Positions 43,625 through 55,622 of a stretch of DNA of 62,000 nucleotides are shown here, one piece after another. The notes beneath the pieces were generated by a model. The model saw only the letters and a list, made by a program, of their open reading frames with translations. It searched no databases and was not told the origin of the DNA. This DNA comes from Symbiodinium natans (taxonomy: Eukaryota; Sar; Dinophyceae; Suessiales; Symbiodiniaceae), in contig CAJNDS010000979.1 in NCBI GenBank assembly GCA_905221605.1, positions 197,501 to 259,500 on the forward strand. The letters run 5' to 3'. Position numbers and translations under genes: made by a program. Position 1 is the first letter of the stretch. Each line of letters starts with the position of its first letter.

Positions 43625-44860
43625 TGCCCCTACAAGCCCCTAAACCCCTTAGAAGCCCTAAGACCCCCAAAGCCCCTAAAGCCCCTAAACCCCATAACTC
43701 CCTAAGACCCCTAAGGCTCCCAAGCCCTAACCCTCCAAAGCCCCTAAAACCCTAACCCCCGAACGCCCCGAAGCCCCAAAAACCCAAAACCCCTAAAACT
43801 CCCCTAGGTTCTGGTTTGTGAGTTCCCCCACATACCGCTTCCGTAGCCTTTGTAGAGCCCTTGGTCCCCGTAGAAGCCCCTAAACCCAAAACCCGAAACC
43901 CTAAACCCTGGGAACCCCCTTCCCAAAGTTGCCCTAAACCCTAAACCCTAAACCCTAAACCCTAAACCCTAAAAACCCCAATCGGAGCACCGAAGCCGGG
44001 TTTGGGTTTGGGTTTCCGGGTTGTCCTAAGCCCGCCTACTGGGATGGGTCACCCGTGATGGGGGGCTCCTTTGTGGGGATGAGAAGGCCACCCTAAACCC
44101 TAAAGCCTACTCCCTGAACCCTGAACCCGAAACCCTAAACCCCCTAGCCTAGCCCATCCCTGTCTGATGTTTGAAAGTCAGGGGGTTTAGGGGTTATGGG
44201 TTTTAGAGGCTTTTTGGGGGGCTGGGCCTTTGTGGGGGGGGGGGGGGGGGGGGGCTTTTGTGGTTTTTTGGGGCTTTTGGGGGGCTTTTTGGTGGGTTTC
44301 TTGAGGGCCTTAAAGGCTTCAGGGGCTTGCTTTTGGGTGCCTTTTGGGGCTTTTGGGGCTTCAGGGTCGCTATGCAGGCTGTCAGATCCTCTGGAGCTTG
44401 AGCCCTTTGTGTTTGCTTCGGTGACCCAAAATACATCAGAACCTACACCTAAACCCCCAAAGACCTAAACTCCTAAACCCATAACCCTCAACCCCAAACC
44501 CCTAAACTCCTAAGCCCCCCTAAGCGCCAAAGCCCCCTTAAGCCCCTAAGCCCCTAAACCCGTAAACCCCCAAATCTGGGATCCCAAGTGTGGGCCCTTA
44601 TGCGGGTCCCGTGTTCATAACCCTTTTATACACTGTATAGAACGGACCCCATGCGGCGGATCCCTCTAAACAAGGGCAAGGGACCATACTAACGACCCAT
44701 GGTTCCACCCTAAACCCTATATAAACCCTAAACCCTAAACCCTAAACCCTAAACCCTAAACCCTAAACCCTAAACCCTAAACCCTAAACCCTAAACCCTA
44801 AACCCTAAACCCTAAACCCTAGCCCTAAACCCTGAACCCTGAATCCTACTCCCCCCCGGC
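43625..44860. other. Telomere-degenerate and G-rich spacer
   Basis: Decayed CCCTAAA/CCCCTAAA sequence (43625-43800), short arrays at 43930-43970, a poly-G run at 44236-44253 with G/T-rich surroundings, and a TIR-like GGGCCCTTAT...CCCATGCGG segment at 44595-44665. No exon called. Confidence 0.6.
44708..44835 (-). repeat. CCCTAAA array, about 17 copies
   Basis: Near-perfect; among the longest arrays in the window. Confidence 0.95.
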
Positions 44861-44863
44861 CAG

Positions 44864-44924
44864 GAGCTCAGTGACGGAGAAGCTGCAGGATGCGCTGCGT
44901 CGCAGTCCTACAATCGGCTTTTGA
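44864..44924 (+). CDS. Terminal exon, short helical, unknown
   Basis: Acceptor GGCCAG; SSVTEKLQDALRRSPTIGF then TGA. A second frame (ELSDGEAAGCAASQSYNRLL) is also open. Confidence 0.45.
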
Positions 44925-45224
44925 GTTCACTCGTGGGGCCGGTGGGTTTAGGGTTTAGGGTTTAGGGTTTAGGGTTTAGGGCTTGGGGCTTGGGGCTTGG
45001 GGCTTAGGGTTTAGGGTTTAGGGTTGGGGGGGGAGGGGCGGTCTAAACGCCGAAGATTCAATCCCTGGAGCCTTATACCCCAAACCCCAAACCCTGAACC
45101 CAAGCCCCACATGCAGGGCCCGCGGGTGCCTAGAGGTCGAGAGCCCTGATGCGATCTTCAGATTTTTGAAGCCACGTTCAGGGTTTGTGGCTTTCAGGGT
45201 GTAGGCTTTAGGGCTTTTGGGGTG

Positions 45225-45306
45225 TTCCCCCTTATCCCAACACTCCCAATAGGAGTTATAGTACCAACTATAATCCTTACTAAGGACTGTTAGTAGAAGG
45301 GGGAAC
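45225..45306. mobile_element. TIR element, family G
   Basis: GTTCCCCCTTATCCCAACA and TGTTAGTAGAAGGGGGAAC are inverted ends of an 82-bp AT-rich segment. Confidence 0.6.
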
Positions 45307-45463
45307 AATCCAAAAGTTCTCAGGTAAAAGGAAGCCCAAAACCCTAATGCTCTGTTGTCCTCCTCGGCCCGACACCTGCATGAAGTTATTCTTTGTCAAG
45401 GGTTAAAACCTAAACCCTAAACCCTAAACCCTACACCCTAAACCTGGCTTAGGCAACCTGCAG

Positions 45464-45532
45464 ATCGGCAGTGAGGAGCGGGCTTGCTGTGAACAGGGAG
45501 CATACCGAGCAAATGCCATTGTTCTACCCAGG
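45464..45532 (+). CDS. Exon with telomere-repeat donor, unknown
   Basis: Acceptor CCTGCAG; IGSEERACCEQGAYRANAIV then LPR, ending AGG|GTTTAGGG. Confidence 0.6.
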
Positions 45533-45809
45533 GTTTAGGGTTCTGTTAGGTTTTAGGCTTTAGGGTTTTCGGCTCATGATCTAAGTAATCCCCGCCTCCC
45601 CCTTTCCGGTGGTGCGTGGGGCGGTTGTAGGGCTTTGGGTTTAGGGCTTCTGGTTTAGGGCTCTGGCTCTTCAGGGTTTCGCCCTCAGCGTTTCAAGGCA
45701 TGGGTTTTGAGGGGGGCTTATAGAGTTTTATAAGCTTTGATGAGGGCTTCTAGACGCTTAGGGGTTTAGTGGTTAGGGCTTAGGGTTTGGGGTTTGGGTA
45801 ACACCCCAG

Positions 45810-45911
45810 AGTCTCAAGAAAATCCAGAGCCATCCCCTCGCAAGGAGCAGCCGGAAGACGAAGGATTGCTCCGCCTCGCGCTCCCCGAGGATAAGGCTGG
45901 CTGTTTCGGAT
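45810..45911 (+). CDS. Exon, acidic Pro-rich, unknown
   Basis: Acceptor CACCCCAG; ESQENPEPSPRKEQPEDEGL then LRLALPEDKAGCFG, ending GGAT|GTAAAGC. Confidence 0.55.
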
Positions 45912-46349
45912 GTAAAGCAGGATTTAGGGTTTAGGGCTTAAACCCGAACCCCCACATATTTCAGTCCTCCTAAACCCTGAAGGCCCAAAAACCTCCACCG
46001 CTACAGCACTTTCCCCGTCTCCGGAGCTCGGCGCCCCTTGAACCCGAGGGCCTCACCTTTAAACCCCAATCCCTAAACACTGTTGATTAATCTTACATGA
46101 GATCCAGCGTTCAGGCTTCAAGGTTGTATAGGATTCAGGGCCCACGGCCTAGCAGTAGAGGAGAGCGAGCCGTCTAGTGTAGGGGCCTACAGGCCCTTGC
46201 TGCAACAAAAAGCTGCTGAAGTCCAAATCACCCCGAAGCCCTGAACCCCCAAAACCCAGAACCCCTAAACCCTAAATCCTGAACCCAATTCCTAAACCCT
46301 AAATCCTAAACCCTAGACCGCAACCCTAAACCCTGAAATCCGCACAAAG

Positions 46350-46411
46350 GTGGCGGCTGGCCTTCTTCCCGTGCCCGAGTCGGACGTCCCCGAAGGCCTT
46401 CCTCCTAAGCG
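46350..46411 (+). CDS. Exon with telomere-type donor, unknown
   Basis: Acceptor CACAAAG; VAAGLLPVPESDVPEGLPPK, ending AAGCG|GTTAGGG. Confidence 0.55.
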
Positions 46412-47179
46412 GTTAGGGTTAGGGTTTAGTTCGGGTTTAGGGCTTAGGGCTTAGGGTTTAGGTGCAGGGTTCTGTAGGGGTTCTGAATACGATTTTTTGG
46501 GGCATATTCCTTAATTCAGGGGTGTGGGGCTCTTTGGGTATTGGGTTCTGTCGGTAGTTATGGTGTTTTCTATGGGTCTTGCAGGCGTTGTTGGGGCTGG
46601 CTAGGGTTTAGGGATACTAGACTTAGAGTTTTCTGTTTTTTGGATTTTGGCAAACTGGGAAACTGCTGCTTCCTGTATAGCCCTAAACCCTAAACCCATG
46701 TGGAGTGTAAACGTTGAAGCTTTTGTTCTTAGGGGAGAAAACCTAAAACCCTAAACCCTAAAACCCGAAAACCCAAAACCCTAAACCCTAAACCCTAAAC
46801 CCTAAACCCTAAACCCTAAACTCAAGGCCTAGGCCGCCCCCCTACAGTTGGGGGGCGGCGCCTAAGCCCCTCGACCTCGATGGCGCAACCCGACCCAGGT
46901 CGTTCGCCCGCCTCCCACAGCGCAAGTCGGTAGCACTTACGATGGGCCCGGTACCAGAGCACTTTTGCGACCACCTTATGAAAGTCAATACCCTAAACCT
47001 GGAGCTCCAAGCTCCATGACTTGGCTTCCTGGGACCCCCCCCGGCACCGCCCCTGGGCCCTGCCTACACAGGATGGGAGAAAATCAGTTTCTTGGCTCTG
47101 CGCCCCGGCCCGCCCTGACCCCCTGCCTGACCCCTGGCTTCCCTGACCCGCCTCACCCCCCCCCCCCCCCCCCACCTGG

Positions 47180-47432
47180 CGCCGGGTGGGAGAAAAGTGT
47201 TAGATGGATGGCCCTCCACAATCGGGCCAATGCTGCTTTTCGCACCTCACGCAGCTTTCGAGCTTGTTCCGAAACCTTCCCTTCACAGCATCTACGCCCT
47301 ATCACAGCAAACCCTAAACCCTAAACCCTAAACCCTAAACCCTAAACCCTAAACCCTCAACCCTAAACCAACTTCCGTACTGAGAGTCAGCCAGTCGCTT
47401 GTGGAGCTTTGGGGCCCTCCGCAGGTCAAGGG
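47180..47432 (-). CDS. Possible minus-strand exon pair
   Basis: Exon 47432 to 47373/47369 (acceptor CCTTCAG; LDLRRAPKLHKRLADSQYG) ends at a telomere-repeat donor on the minus strand. A second segment, about 47275-47180, reads KVSEQARKLREVRKAALARL then WRAIHLTLF. Both are rich in basic helices. Phase fits only with the GTTGG donor at 47372. Plus-strand frames are also open here. Confidence 0.4.
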
Positions 47433-47636
47433 CTGAAGGTTCATAAGGGTTATAGGGTGTAGGGTTTAGGGTTTAGGTTAGGGTTAGGTGCTTATATGCT
47501 AATGCGAGAAAGGCTATATGGGGTAGTGGAGTTCCGGGCTTAGTATGCAGTCTTTATCAAGTTCAGGAGTTTCGGGTTTGGAGGCACGCAAAGTAGGGTC
47601 TGGGTGTACGGCATACTTTGGGCTTAGGTTCTGCAG

Positions 47637-47709
47637 GTCGATCCTTGAAGAACCAGGGAGAGGGAAGCACCACCTTGTATCGGGGCTTTGCCTGGCAGAG
47701 CCTCAAGCA
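47637..47709 (+). CDS. Exon, unknown
   Basis: Acceptor TTCTGCAG; SILEEPGRGKHHLVSGLCLA then EPQA; runs into poly-C. Confidence 0.5.
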
Positions 47710-48335
47710 GCCCCCCCCCCCCCGACCCTAAACCCTAAACCCCAAACCCCAAACCCCAAACCCTATACCCCAAACCCCAAACCCTAAACCCTGTCCCCCA
47801 CTCCCCCTGCATCTCAGACAAGTCGGTCGCAATGACCTAGCACTGTGGGTTTGTCAAGGATTTGGGCTTCGGGGTGTAGCGTTGCTTTAAGAAAACGTCG
47901 TCCCCCCCAACACACAGGGGGACGGAAGCAGCATTCGCACTCCCCGGCAACCGCTCACATTAGAAGCCCAAAGTAAACCCTATGAACCTCTGAACCTCTG
48001 AGCCTCTGAACCTCTGAGCCCTAGACCCGAAACCCGAAACCCAAAGCGTCCCTAAGCCCCTGTTCCCCCCCCCCCCCCCCCTAGAATTCTGATAGGCAGT
48101 CGGGCCGCGGCTGCTAGGGCTTCCGAAGATGAGGCACGCTTGGGGACCCTAAACCCTAAACCCGAAACCCTAAACCCTCAACCCTCAACCCTCAACCCTA
48201 AACCCTAAACCCCAAACCCTAAACCCTAAACCCTAACCCGTCGAGGCTTAGGGTTTATCACTGTGCAGTCCATTCTTTGAAGCTTTTGTGAACTTCAGGA
48301 TGCCGAGTGTCCCAAGTCCCTTTTTCTAAGGGATA

Positions 48336-48553
48336 TGGGGGTTTCCGAAATTAGGGTTCAGGGTTCAGGGTTCAGGGTTCAGGGTTTTAGGGTTTAGGGT
48401 TTAGGGTTAGGGTTTAGGGTTTAGGGTTTAGGGTTAGGGTTTAGGGTTTCCGAAATTAGGAGATACCTTATTGGGGTCCTTATGATGGGGATCCTACTAC
48501 TTGGGGTCAAAATCAGGGGTCCCTTATTATCGTCAACCCCCATATTTTCCCGG
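48336..48553. mobile_element. TIR element, family E, with nested telomere array
   Basis: ATATGGGGGTTTCCGAAATT at the left and TCGTCAACCCCCATATT at the right are inverted. TTTAGGG/TTCAGGG copies (48355-48455) are nested, and the GGTTTCCGAAATTAGG segment is present on both sides of the array. Confidence 0.7.
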
Positions 48554-48683
48554 ACCTTACTCCCCAATGATTGATTGGCCTGTAGGCTGGCTAGGTAAAG
48601 GCCATGCAACACCATCCCTGAACTCTTTTGGGGGTTTTAGGGGGTTCAGGCTTTAGGGGTGCATTTAATCCTTAAACCCTCAG

Positions 48684-48798
48684 AACTCTTATTCCAAAAT
48701 CGTGGACGGATGTATGGGCGAACTGCGACCTGGGGGTCAAACATGCCCAAGGGGAAGCTGGCGAGTTGCACTTCGAGGGCCGTAGCAGTACTTCTTAA
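48684..48798 (+). CDS. Terminal exon, unknown
   Basis: Acceptor CCCTCAG; TLIPKSWTDVWANCDLGVKH, AQGEAGELHFEGRSSTS, TAA at 48796. Composition is clearly protein-like. Confidence 0.6.
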
Positions 48799-48949
48799 AA
48801 TGGGTGGCCTTATATGCCCCCAAATGTTATTACAAGGTAGTCCTTATTACATACGAGACACAACCCTACTTTGGGCATCCCCCACAGCCTTTGGTGCTCT
48901 TGAAGTTAGCGGCTCCTAATCGTGGGGATATAGATCTTAATTGCAGTAG

Positions 48950-49165
48950 TAATCGTGTTAACGGTAATGGTAATAGTATGAATAGTAGGAATAATAACAG
49001 CAATAATAGTGGTAATGGTAGTGGTCGTGGTCGTGGTGGTGGTGGGTGGTGGTGGTGGTCCTCGTCGTCGGCGTAGTAGTAGTAGTAGGAGTAGTAGGAG
49101 TCGGAGTAGGAGTAGGAGTAGGAGTAGTGGTAGGAGTTGGAGTTGGAGCAGGAGTAGGAGAACCC
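48950..49165 (+). repeat. Trinucleotide tract (AGT/GGT/GGA)n
   Basis: Imperfect GTA, GGT and AGG triplets. All six-frame products are single-residue-biased; none called. A similar TAG/TAA tract lies at 61125-61345. Confidence 0.85.
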
Positions 49166-49443
49166 TGCATCGCAAAACGGCCGTTCTCGACCCCATCTTT
49201 TTCGGACAAGCCCGGAAGCTGTATTCAAGCCCCAAAAAGTCTAGAAGCCCGAAGTCGGGCTTAGGATTCAGGACCCTAAACCCTAAAACCCACCCTCATC
49301 CTTATCATGCTTTCGGGGTTGTGTGTGGTGGGACTCAAGGTGCATGTGGTGTCAACCAGTCCAAATCCCTATAAGGGTTCAGGGTGGTTTAAATTTTTCT
49401 AAACCAACCAATGAAAGTTCGACGATATCTACATCTATGTAAG

Positions 49444-49662
49444 GCCGGAGCATCTCATGAGTGCTGTTCTGGACGACTTGAGAAAGTACGCCGACAAGCT
49501 GGAGACTGCACGCGCGACAGTCGAGGCTGCGATCGCATGAGGCTGCAGAGTGCCCTACTTGCGGCTGTCATTTCTGATGACAAGGCTGCCGCCAAGCATG
49601 CGCGCAAGTTGAAAACCACGGCCAAGTCGAAAGTGAAGCCGGACTCAACGGCCAAGAAGTGA
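49444..49662 (+). CDS. Coiled-coil and Lys-rich C-terminus in two overlapping frames
   Basis: From TATGTAAG the first frame reads PEHLMSAVLDDLRKYADKLE, TARATVEAAIA, then TGA at 49538. A second frame, open through GCATGAGG, continues RLQSALLAAVISDDKAAAKH, ARKLKTTAKSKVKPDSTAKK to TGA at 49660. Both halves look coding and continuous in character. A frameshift, a sequencing indel, or a very short intron would reconcile them. Confidence 0.5.
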   Translation, partial: AGASHECCSGRLEKVRRQAGDCTRDSRGCDRMRLQSALLAAVISDDKAAAKHARKLKTTAKSKVKPDSTAKK

Positions 49663-50097
49663 TCTGAGATCCCCGCAGGGTGGTGAGAAAGGGTCGATGT
49701 CCATGTGGCCAGCTCCTTGAAGAGAAAGCACTGGGGCCCGGGGTTTGCTAGGGCTAATATACTCTGGGTTTGCGCAAGAATCCAAACTTATGTGGGTTTA
49801 GGGTTTAGGCTTAAGGGTTTAAGGCTTCAGGGGACTTATTTGGGATTAGGGTTTAGGCTTGTGGGGTTCAGGCTTTCTGGTTTGGGGAACTTACTTGGGT
49901 TTAGGGTTTAGGCTTTCACGGTTTAGGGTTTAGACTTTAGGGGACTTGTTTGGGTTGCGGGGTTTAGGGTTTAAAGAGTTTTTTGGGTTTAGGGTTTAGG
50001 CTTTAGGCTTTAGGGCTTAGGGGTCAGAGTGTAGGGGTTATAGGGTTTAGGGTTTGCGGAGATATACTCTCCCGCGCATGTCTAGGGTTTAGGACAG

Positions 50098-50185
50098 CTT
50101 AAAGAGGCCTCGGAGGACGAAGTCGTCTTGCAGACGCCGGTGGTCAAGGTCGCCAGCCCAGAGAAGAAGGCGCTTTCTTCGCAGG
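50098..50185 (+). CDS. Exon with telomere-repeat donor, unknown
   Basis: Acceptor TAGGACAG; LKEASEDEVVLQTPVVKVAS then PEKKALSSQ, ending CAGG|GTTTAGG. Confidence 0.55.
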
Positions 50186-50713
50186 GTTTAGGGTTGAGGG
50201 TTTTAGAGCTTAGGGCTTAGGTTTTACGGCTTATTAGGGCTTAGGGTTTACGGCTTAGGGTTTAGAATTTAGGGTTCGCATGCCGCCCTTAGATCATGAA
50301 CCCTTCGGCAAACCCTGAAACCTACACCATTAGGTCATACACTGTCAACCTCAGGGCTTAGGGTTTAGGGTTTAGGGTTTAGGGGAACCCCAGACCTTGC
50401 TTGTTCAAGGCTTTCGGGTCAGGGTGAGGCCAGCGAAGGGGGGTGCTGCACAGATCTTTTCCCTCGTATGCGCCTTTCGAAGCTCTCTAACCCCCAAACC
50501 CTGAACCTTCAAACCCCAATCTCTGAAACTACAAACCCTTGCCTATAAACCCCCAACCCTAAACCTACAAGAAAACTACTAAATTTAAAAGCAGCCTATC
50601 AACCTAAACCTACAAACCCTCAACCTATAAGCCCCCTTGCCAAACCGACAAACCTTGTACTCGCAAACCCCCAACCCTAAACCTACCCAAGCCTAGAATG
50701 CCTTAGGACTCAG

Positions 50714-50935
50714 GCGGTGCAACTTGCTTCAAGCACAATCCCTACAACCTAGAGTAGGCCCTTGTTCGCCTTTTTGAGGGTTGTAGGTTCCCTGCAAGCC
50801 CCTTTAGACCAAAAAGGGTACCCCTAAACCCTCTATAAGCCCTAAACCCTAAACCTTTTGTCTTCCTAGGTTACTCTTGGGTCTAGATCCTGAAGCCCCG
50901 CGCGCAAACCCCTCTGGCAACTGCAGGGTTTCGTG
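50714..50935 (+). CDS. Two exons joined across introner family A
   Basis: Exon 50714-50753 (GATCFKHNPYNL) and exon 50870-50935 (LLLGLDPEAPRANPSGNCRV then S). The codon split at the junction restores Glu. The second exon ends TG|GTTTAGGG. Here the element is read in a different phase from the copies at 22.4 and 23.1 kb, so its ends encode different residues. Confidence 0.6.
50748..50886 (+). mobile_element. Introner family A, copy 4
   Basis: CCTAGAGTAGGCCCTTGTT at the left, CCTAGGTTACTCTTGGGTCT at the right. Contains ACCAAAAAGGGTACC as in the copy near 26 kb, and short CCCTAAACCC insertions. Intron 50754-50869. Confidence 0.7.
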
Positions 50936-51383
50936 GTTTAGGGTTTAGGGTTTAGGGTTTAGGGCCAACCCCCCCCCCCCCCCCCCCCCCCCCCCCAAAC
51001 CTCCAATGTAGGATTTGCAGTTTTGGGGTTTAGGGTTTAGGGTGCGGGCGTATACTTTTTGTGGTTTGTTGGGCTTGGGAGTTGGGAGTTGGGGATAGTC
51101 GCTCAGGGTCTAGGATAGGGTGTCGGGTTTACAGCTTAGGGCCGGGTTCAGGGTGTGCCCAGAACCCTGCCAGCCTCTTTATAGGGGGGCCCTATTGATA
51201 GGTATGATGCATACGGGCCATAAGACCTGCTAGCGCATCCTGGTAGAGTTTAGGGATTTAGGGGTTTAGGGGTTTAGAGGTTTCGGGTTTAGGGTTTAGG
51301 GTTTAGGGTTTAGGATTTAGAGTTTGAGGGAGTTTAGGTTCAGGGTTTAGTGTTTATAGCTTTTAGGGCCCTTACTGGCACAG

Positions 51384-51450
51384 GCCCAAAGTCCCGACGC
51401 GGAGCTGAGCACCGGAGGTCAAACAGCCGCCTGGCCTGAACAAGACGCAG
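51384..51450 (+). CDS. Exon, unknown
   Basis: Acceptor TGGCACAG; AQSPDAELSTGGQTAAWPEQ then DA, ending GCAG|GTGTCC. Confidence 0.5.
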
Positions 51451-52037
51451 GTGTCCCAAGGTTCAAGGCTTAGGATGTTTAGGGTTTAGGGTTTAGGGTT
51501 TAGGGTTTAGGGTGTTCAGGGAATTTTGGGAGTGGACTGTTTTTTCTGCGCTTGAAAGTCGACTTGAGTTGTTGTAACTAGGAGGAAGGATGGACATTGA
51601 GTTGTTCACAGGCGGGGTGTCCAAGAACAGCTGATTTTTCCCTTGTTCAATTATTTCATGGATTTCTAATAAAGAGGGTCCCCCCAGAGAGGTTCTCCAG
51701 CTGTGTATGGTCGTTGTGTGTAGTGTAGGCCTGGCATGTCAAGCAGGCAGAGAATTTTGAAGAGCAGCCTGCTCTGTGCTACTTGAAAACGGAATCTGGG
51801 ATGGAGCTTGAGGGCTTCAGGTTAAGGTTTTGAAGGGTTGGTGAAGGGCTATTGGGTTTAGGTTTCATGACATCGTGTACCCTGACCCCCCGTGGCGCCA
51901 TGTGTTACCTTGTGTAAGGTTAGGTGTTTGGCCCAGGAGAGGGATAGGGCTTTGTAAAGCCGAAGCCATAGGGTTTAGGGTTTAGGGTTTAGGGTTTAGG
52001 GTTTAGGGCCTGAATCACAAAGCATTCGAAGTGCCAG

Positions 52038-52138
52038 GAAAAGCCTTCCTCGTATGCCCGAACCTTTGTGCGCCGAGGGCTCGAGATCCTTGGCGCCACC
52101 CAGCCTGCAGACTCAGGCGCCTTGACGACTACTTGCGG
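52038..52138 (+). CDS. Exon with telomere-repeat donor, unknown
   Basis: Acceptor AGTGCCAG; EKPSSYARTFVRRGLEILGA then TQPADSGALTTTC, ending GCGG|GTTTAGG. Confidence 0.55.
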
Positions 52139-55100
52139 GTTTAGGGTTTAGGATTTAGGGTGTAGGGTTTAGGGTTTAGGGTTCAGGTTTAGGGTGCCCC
52201 ACAAAAGCCCAAGGATAGTAATCCCGATGTTACCCCTATGAGGAAGCGTCTTTTTCATTTTTGGGCGGTTCTTAAGCAAATAGTACTTCCAGAGCAGAAC
52301 TACAAGCCTAGAGGTTTATGATTTCAGGGTTTTGGGCTCAGCCCCCTAATCCTTAAACCCTAAACCCTAAACCCTAAACCCTCCTCCCCCACCGCATCTT
52401 TATGCTCCTGGCTTGCCCCACATGGCCATCCTCCCTGCGAACCCTGAAGCCCTAAAGTCCTAAACCCCAAACCTTAAACCCCAAACCATAAACTCTATTA
52501 GCCTCAACCCTAAACCCTAAACCCTAAACCCTAAACCCTAAACCCTAAACCCTAAACCCTGAACTTTCCCAAGCCCCAAACCTTTCTGACTCCCGCCTGG
52601 CCAGGTTCGGCGAGCCCGTCTGTCCTTTTGCCTGCGAGTAGCGGCCGAAGGCCTTCCTTTCTTGGATCCTTTTTTGTGTTGGGGAGGGGGGGGGGGATGG
52701 TCCATGAGGGTGGGGGATTTTCCATGAGGGTTAGGATTTGGGGTTTGGGGTGGAGGGTTTGGGCGAGGGTTTAGGGACCTTGGATTTGTGGTTTAGGGTT
52801 TGGGGCTTAGGATTTAGGGATTTAGGGCGATTCAGCAGGCTTAGGTGCAGAAGGAAGCTTGCAGGGCTTTAGGCTTTAGGCTTTAGGGTTTAGGGTTTAG
52901 GGTTTAGGGTTTAGGGTTGAGACTGAGTGTATGTGTTCAACTACTATAGCTGCGGCAGCCTTAAGAATTGCCGCTACGGTGTCCCCCTGCATCGTCCTTG
53001 TGTGGGCGTAGTATTCACTATTCTAAAGTACCCAAGTTCCCTAAATCCTAGACCCTAAACTCTAAACCTTAAATTCTGGTGGCTTGGGGTTTTGGGGGGA
53101 AGTATGAACCCTAGTTAAACCCTAAACCCAAAGAGCCCAATGCCGCTTCTTTAAGGGTGTACCTTAGATCAGACTTAAGGACCCTCGGTTTAGCGTTTAG
53201 GGTTTAGGGTTTAGGGTTTAGGGTTTAGGGTTTAGGGTTTAGGGTTTGGGGTTTAGCGTTTAGGGTTTGGGGTTTGGGGTTTTCTACTCCTCACAACATG
53301 ACTACAGGATCCTGGCTATGATTTTGGGTAAGTTATATTTCTTGGGATCCGTGCTATGACTTTCGGTATATTCCTTTTTTGAGGGGTATTGAGGGCTTTC
53401 TGGGTAAGAAAGCCGTAAACTCTAAACCCTAAACCCTAAAAGCCCTAAACCGCAGGTGCCGCCAAAGAGGTCCAGCCTGCGGCGCCGCCGCCACGAGGGC
53501 CGGAGGCACTAGGGTTTCGGGTTTAGGGTTTGGGGTTTCGGGTTTGGGGTGGCGTTTCAGGGTTTCAGGGTTTCAGGGTTTAGGGTAGATTAGGGTTGAG
53601 GTTTTAGAGTTTCTACCCAGACCCTAAGCTTGAGAACCAGCCCTAAATTAAACCCGAAACCCTATCACATAGATGTCTAAGTCCTGAGGGGTTCAGGTCC
53701 CAAATCTTAACTCTGTAAATCCCTGGAGGGGAGCAGCATCCGGCCTCACCCCTACATTCGGGCATTTGCGCCACAACGGGGTTGATCAATTTAGATGTTG
53801 ACTCTAAGAAGGACCCCCCCAAAAAAAAATATTAAAAAAAGGCGGGCTTTCAACCCTAAACCCGAAACTGCTGTGCTCCCACTTGGATTTTTTGTCAGTC
53901 TCTGGCCCCAATGCCGGCCGCAGAGGACTGTGGGGAGCCGCAACTAAATTCAGGCTTCGCTTTTAGGGTTTAGGGTTTAGGTTTTGGGGTGTTCGGGTTT
54001 TTTGGGATACTAGGGCTCGGTGCTACCCGCTGCATTCAGGTGTAGGGTTCAGACTTCTGGTTCAGGGTTTAGGGGTCAAGACTGAGGGTTTAGGATCTCG
54101 TAGAGGCTTCAGGGTTCAAGATCCCGGGGCTGCAAAACACTGAGTTCCCACCCCTAAACCCTAAACTCTAAACCCTAAACCCTATAAACCCTAAACCCTA
54201 AATTCTGTGCACGGCTCCTCTGGACCGGGCTTGAGCCACACCCTCAAGCAGCTGGAGTTTTGAACCTTTCCGTTGGTTGGACCCTAAACCCTAAACCCTA
54301 AACCCTAAACCCTAAACCCTAAACCCTCTCAGCTGACCCATCAGGGGTTGTGGTAACATACCCTTTCATCAGCAGGTTTGAGTGTAGGGTTGAGGGTTTA
54401 GGGTTTTGAGGGCATGGCCACCTTAGGACTGTAGGGCTCTAACCCTAAACCCTAAACCCTAAACCCTAAACCCTAAACCCTAAACCCTAAACCCTAAACC
54501 CTAAACCGCGGGGTCCAAGGCGGGTAGGTACCTCAGGACCCTTAGCTTAGGGGGTAGGGAACCTTGGGTTACATACCCCGCCTGAACCCCCCTCCCTTAA
54601 GAACCCGATAATGTGAGGCACTGCAAGTACATCTGTCGGTTCACATAAAGCTCCCATGACTTCCCAGAAGCCTTTAGCCTCATGAGACTTGGCCCCGACT
54701 GTTTCAAGTACCCCAAACCGCCTAAACTCGGCCCTAAATTCTAAATCCTTAAACCCTCAATCCTAAACCCCAAACCCTAAACCCCAAACCCTAAACCCTA
54801 ATCCCCAACCCTAAACCCTTGAACCTTAACTGCCTGAAGCCCATCCCAGGTAACCTCCTGGGGCGGCTGGGGAGATGGCAACGGCTGGGCACAGGGCTGC
54901 TTTCCTAGAACCCAACTTGGGAGACTATCGGGTTAGGGTTTAGAGCCCCGAGGGTGGCGAGCCTGCTAGGGTTCAGGGTCCAGGGTTTAGGGCTCAGGGC
55001 TTAGGGCCTTGATGCGGGCATATACCGGGTACAGTCTTTCTGGGCGGTCGAAAGCAGGTGAGGCAAACTCCTGCTTTTTCATGTTCGAGCGGCTTCGGGT

Positions 55101-55622
55101 GTGTGCGTTTGAGCAAGACATGATAAAGCCCTGCGCTCCCCCCTCCCCCCCACCCCCACACACACGCCAGCCTAAACATTGCTCCCCGCCTGGGAGAATA
55201 AGCTTGAGGGTTGAAGGCAGCCTAAACCACCCAAACCCTAAATCTCAAAAAGGTTCCAGCGATTTAGGGGCTTTTGCGGGCTCCTTCGTTTAAGTTTCCC
55301 TGTGCCTTTTGGGGTTTAGAGCTTCCCGGGTTTGGGGGGGCGGAAAAAAAGACACAATAAAAGTTCCCTACAGCCTAAATCCCCCTGGCACGCCTGAATC
55401 ACAGTGGCACTATTCAGTCAGAATGACTTAATTACACTTGGAGGAGATCAGACTGCAGAGTTCTTTTTCCTACCCTGAATCATAAACCTTGGGATGTTCC
55501 CCAAGGGGAAAATCCCAACCCTCAACGCCTAGACCCTAAACCCTAAACACTTAGACCCTAAACCCTAAACCCCTAAACCTCTAAACCTCTAAACCCCTAA
55601 ACCCCTAAAGACGGCTCCCTAG
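52139..55622. other. Telomere-rich stretch with weak exon candidates
   Basis: Arrays at 52355-52382, 52505-52562, 52880-52918, 53190-53250, 54284-54327 and 54438-54508. Weak plus candidates: 52609-52640, 53459-53515 (AAKEVQPAAPPPRGPEALG), 54206-54263 (NSVHGSSGPGLSHTLKQLEF, TGA) and 54861-54920 (NLLGRLGRWQRLGTGLLS, TAG). None joined to a partner. Confidence 0.45.

Noticed and set aside
48900-49260. Gly/Val, Ser/Tyr and Thr-rich frames
   Set aside because: Translation of an imperfect trinucleotide tract.
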